A stretch of 35,133 nt of DNA from positions 1 to 35,133 of the forward strand of contig CAYFMW010000018.1 in NCBI GenBank assembly GCA_964344335.1, in the 5' to 3' direction. Positions 34,126-35,133 of this stretch are shown here, piece after piece. How positions within the stretch are numbered: the stretch's first letter is position 1; every line of letters starts with the position of its first letter. A program made the translations under genes and the position numbers. This DNA comes from RUG11894 sp964344335. Its GTDB lineage: Bacteria > Bacillota > Clostridia > Peptostreptococcales > Anaerovoracaceae. The notes under the pieces were generated by a model that searched no databases, had not been told where the DNA came from, and saw nothing but the letters and a program-made list of their open reading frames with translations.

Positions 34126-34257
34126 GTCGCAGTGCATCGCGGCGGCATCCCGCCCGCGGGGCCGCTCTTACGGAAAGACTGCGAAAAGCGGGCAAGCAAG
34201 ACCCATCCCTAACTGAAGCAGGCTTCTGCAGGGATGAGGTCCGGCGGCGGAGAATGC
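34126..34257 (+). ncRNA. Putative structured RNA leader upstream of tRNA-Thr
   Basis: About 130 nt between the promoter and the tRNA hold no reading frame of note but fold strongly on paper. Stem 1: TCGCAGT (34127-34133) with ACTGCGA (34178-34184), enclosing GCGGC (34139-34143) with GCCGC (34161-34165). Stem 2: GACC-CATCCCT (34200-34210) with AGGGATG-a-GGTC (34230-34241), one bulge, with a small GCAG/CTGC hairpin inside. It leads directly into the tRNA without another promoter. It may be a separate small RNA freed by RNase P cutting at the tRNA 5' end, or just a long tRNA leader. I do not recognise it as SRP RNA, 6S RNA, tmRNA or RNase P RNA. Confidence 0.5.
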
Positions 34258-34333
<76 letters not shown>

Positions 34334-34341
34334 AACGAAAG

Positions 34342-34366
34342 CGCAGAGAGGGACTCTGCGTTTTTT
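34342..34366 (+). terminator. Intrinsic terminator of the tRNA-Thr unit
   Basis: Stem CGCAGAG / CTCTGCG, loop AGGGA, then TTTTTT. Confidence 0.92.
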
Positions 34367-34412
34367 ATTGCGAACCATAGGCGAAAGCACGAATTTTAAG
34401 GGATGGCGCGAC

Positions 34413-34441
34413 TTGACAGGCAAAAATTAAATGCGTAGACT
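34413..34441 (+). promoter_or_regulatory. Promoter upstream of the opp remnants
   Basis: TTGACA (34413-34418) and TAGACT (34436-34441) with a 17-nt spacer. It lies just before the broken oppB sequence. Confidence 0.5.
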
Positions 34442-34476
34442 AAAAAAAACAGTCCGCTTTTCCAGCCTGACTTTTC

Positions 34477-34657
34477 TTGTTAGCCGTTTTGTTTAAGGGA
34501 GGTGAGCTCATCGAAACACTTTCCTCCGAGTTTCTGTTGCTTGTCAGAACAAAGGGTCTGACCAGAACGCAGGCAACGGTGCGCCATGCGTTCAGAAATT
34601 CCCTGGTCCCCATCGCAAACACTGTAATTCCGATGATTAGCGGTATTATGGGCGGTT
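34477..34657 (+). pseudogene. Oligopeptide ABC permease OppB-like, C-terminal-region fragment
   Basis: The frame contains GELIETLSSEFLLLVRTKGL, then TVRHAFRNSLVPIANTVIPM and ISGIMGGS. This is the EAA-loop region of OppB/DppB permeases (R-T-AKGL-x(6)-HA-RN-LIP). Everything before it is missing, and the last helices are cut off at GGS, where oppC-like sequence begins in a different frame. Intact OppB has about 300-340 residues. Confidence 0.7.
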
Positions 34658-35133
34658 CAGCAAGGTTTCGGTCGTTTCATTCTGGGTAATTGTGTCGATT
34701 ATCCTGCTCGCTTTTATTGTCCCGAATATTACCGGCTACACATATACGGAGCAGAATATCGCCTTTAAAAACCTTCCTCCGAAGATTCCGAGCTTGGAAA
34801 AGATAGGCATTGCGGACGGCACCCGCATGCTTACAAACAGGCAAAAGAAAAATCTGGATGATCCGAAAAGATTCCCGGAGGGCTCAGTGTTGGAGATTGT
34901 GCGCGAATATGTCCTTGCGGCGCGTACTTTGGGAGTAAGGGATATGAGGCTCATTTTCAGGCACATCCTGCCGAACTGCATCGGTCCCCTGATTACGCGA
35001 GCCATGATTGCGATTCCGGGCACAATCTTTTCCGAGTCCTTCCTGGCATATATAGGTCTGGGCATAAAGCCCCCGAATCCCTCCATAGGCGTACTGCTTT
35101 CGGACGGATAGAGCGTGCTGCTTCAGTATCCGT
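34658..35133 (+). pseudogene. Oligopeptide ABC permease OppC-like, deleted and interrupted
   Basis: After the junction the frame opens with the first helix of an OppC/DppC permease (VSFWVIVSIILLAFIVPNIT) and its N-terminal loop with YTEQNIAFKNLPPKIPSLEK. The central membrane domain, with the usual GTDELGRD segment and about two helices, is missing. The sequence passes straight to SVLEIVREYVLAARTLGVRD, then HILPNCIGPLI and FLAYIGLGIKPPNPSIGVLL. At 35109-35111 a TAG stands where family members have Gln in SDGQS, and coding-like sequence (SVLLQYP) continues in frame to the window edge. So there is an internal deletion plus a nonsense codon. Confidence 0.75.

Noticed and set aside
34126..34257. 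SRP RNA, 6S RNA or RNase P RNA
   Set aside because: The GGAAG apical motif of SRP RNA, the large central bubble of 6S and the conserved P4 sequence of RNase P are not seen.
35109..35111. TAG read-through or recoding in oppC
   Set aside because: The same gene has a large internal deletion and a broken upstream partner, so a nonsense mutation in a dead gene is simpler.

Overview
The window looks like a chromosomal segment of an anaerobic, amino-acid-fermenting Firmicute of the class Clostridia. An Anaerovoracaceae-like lineage is a guess from gene content, not something the sequence proves. The reasons are an almost complete lysine-fermentation gene set, Gram-positive ribosome-binding sites (GGAGG-type), scpAB, and clostridial transporter and regulator families. 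Coding DNA is roughly balanced in GC, with AT-rich intergenic stretches.

Layout. 1-395 is AT-rich DNA unlike the rest, holding an unidentified minus-strand frame. It joins abruptly to the last third of a polyphosphate kinase gene (398-736). An MFS transporter (775-1959, minus) follows, then decayed DNA with a YibE/F remnant (2310-2666). 2804-6410 is a unit with a lytic transglycosylase, scpA, scpB and a Cof-type HAD phosphatase. 6415-7806 is a mosaic of three broken genes: a sigma-54 activator, an NhaC antiporter and an amidohydrolase. A DtxR/MntR-type regulator (7931-8320) follows.

The centrepiece is lysine fermentation (9117-20499). kal (3-aminobutyryl-CoA ammonia-lyase) overlaps rluB on the minus strand. 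Divergently, kdd-kamA-kamB-kamC-kamD-kamE-CoA-transferase A-B runs on the plus strand, followed by an amino-acid racemase, a DmpA-family P1 peptidase and a C39-like lipoprotein, and ends at a strong terminator (22165-22200). Together these convert lysine through beta-lysine and 3,5-diaminohexanoate to crotonyl-CoA and acetoacetate. The expected cleavage enzyme Kce is not in the window.

Next come an alanyl-tRNA editing protein (22200-23417, minus), a 755-nt AT-rich non-coding region with repeats and hairpins, and an alanine/glycine symporter gene collapsed by two internal deletions (24197-25070). A translation and nucleotide unit follows: prfA, sua5, rpiB, upp, tyrS. Then comes a three-gene ABC system (29971-34003) preceded by a perfect inverted repeat of the form AGTGTA-N13-TACACT. 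A compact transcription unit (34090-34366) has a near-consensus promoter, a highly folded untranslated segment, tRNA-Thr(GGT) and a terminator. The window ends in collapsed oppB/oppC remnants.

Two themes stand out. First, four separate loci hold transporter or regulator genes that keep conserved blocks but have lost their middles, next to intact housekeeping genes. Second, the lysine operon carries peptidase and racemase genes that suggest a link to peptides or isomers of lysine or beta-amino acids.
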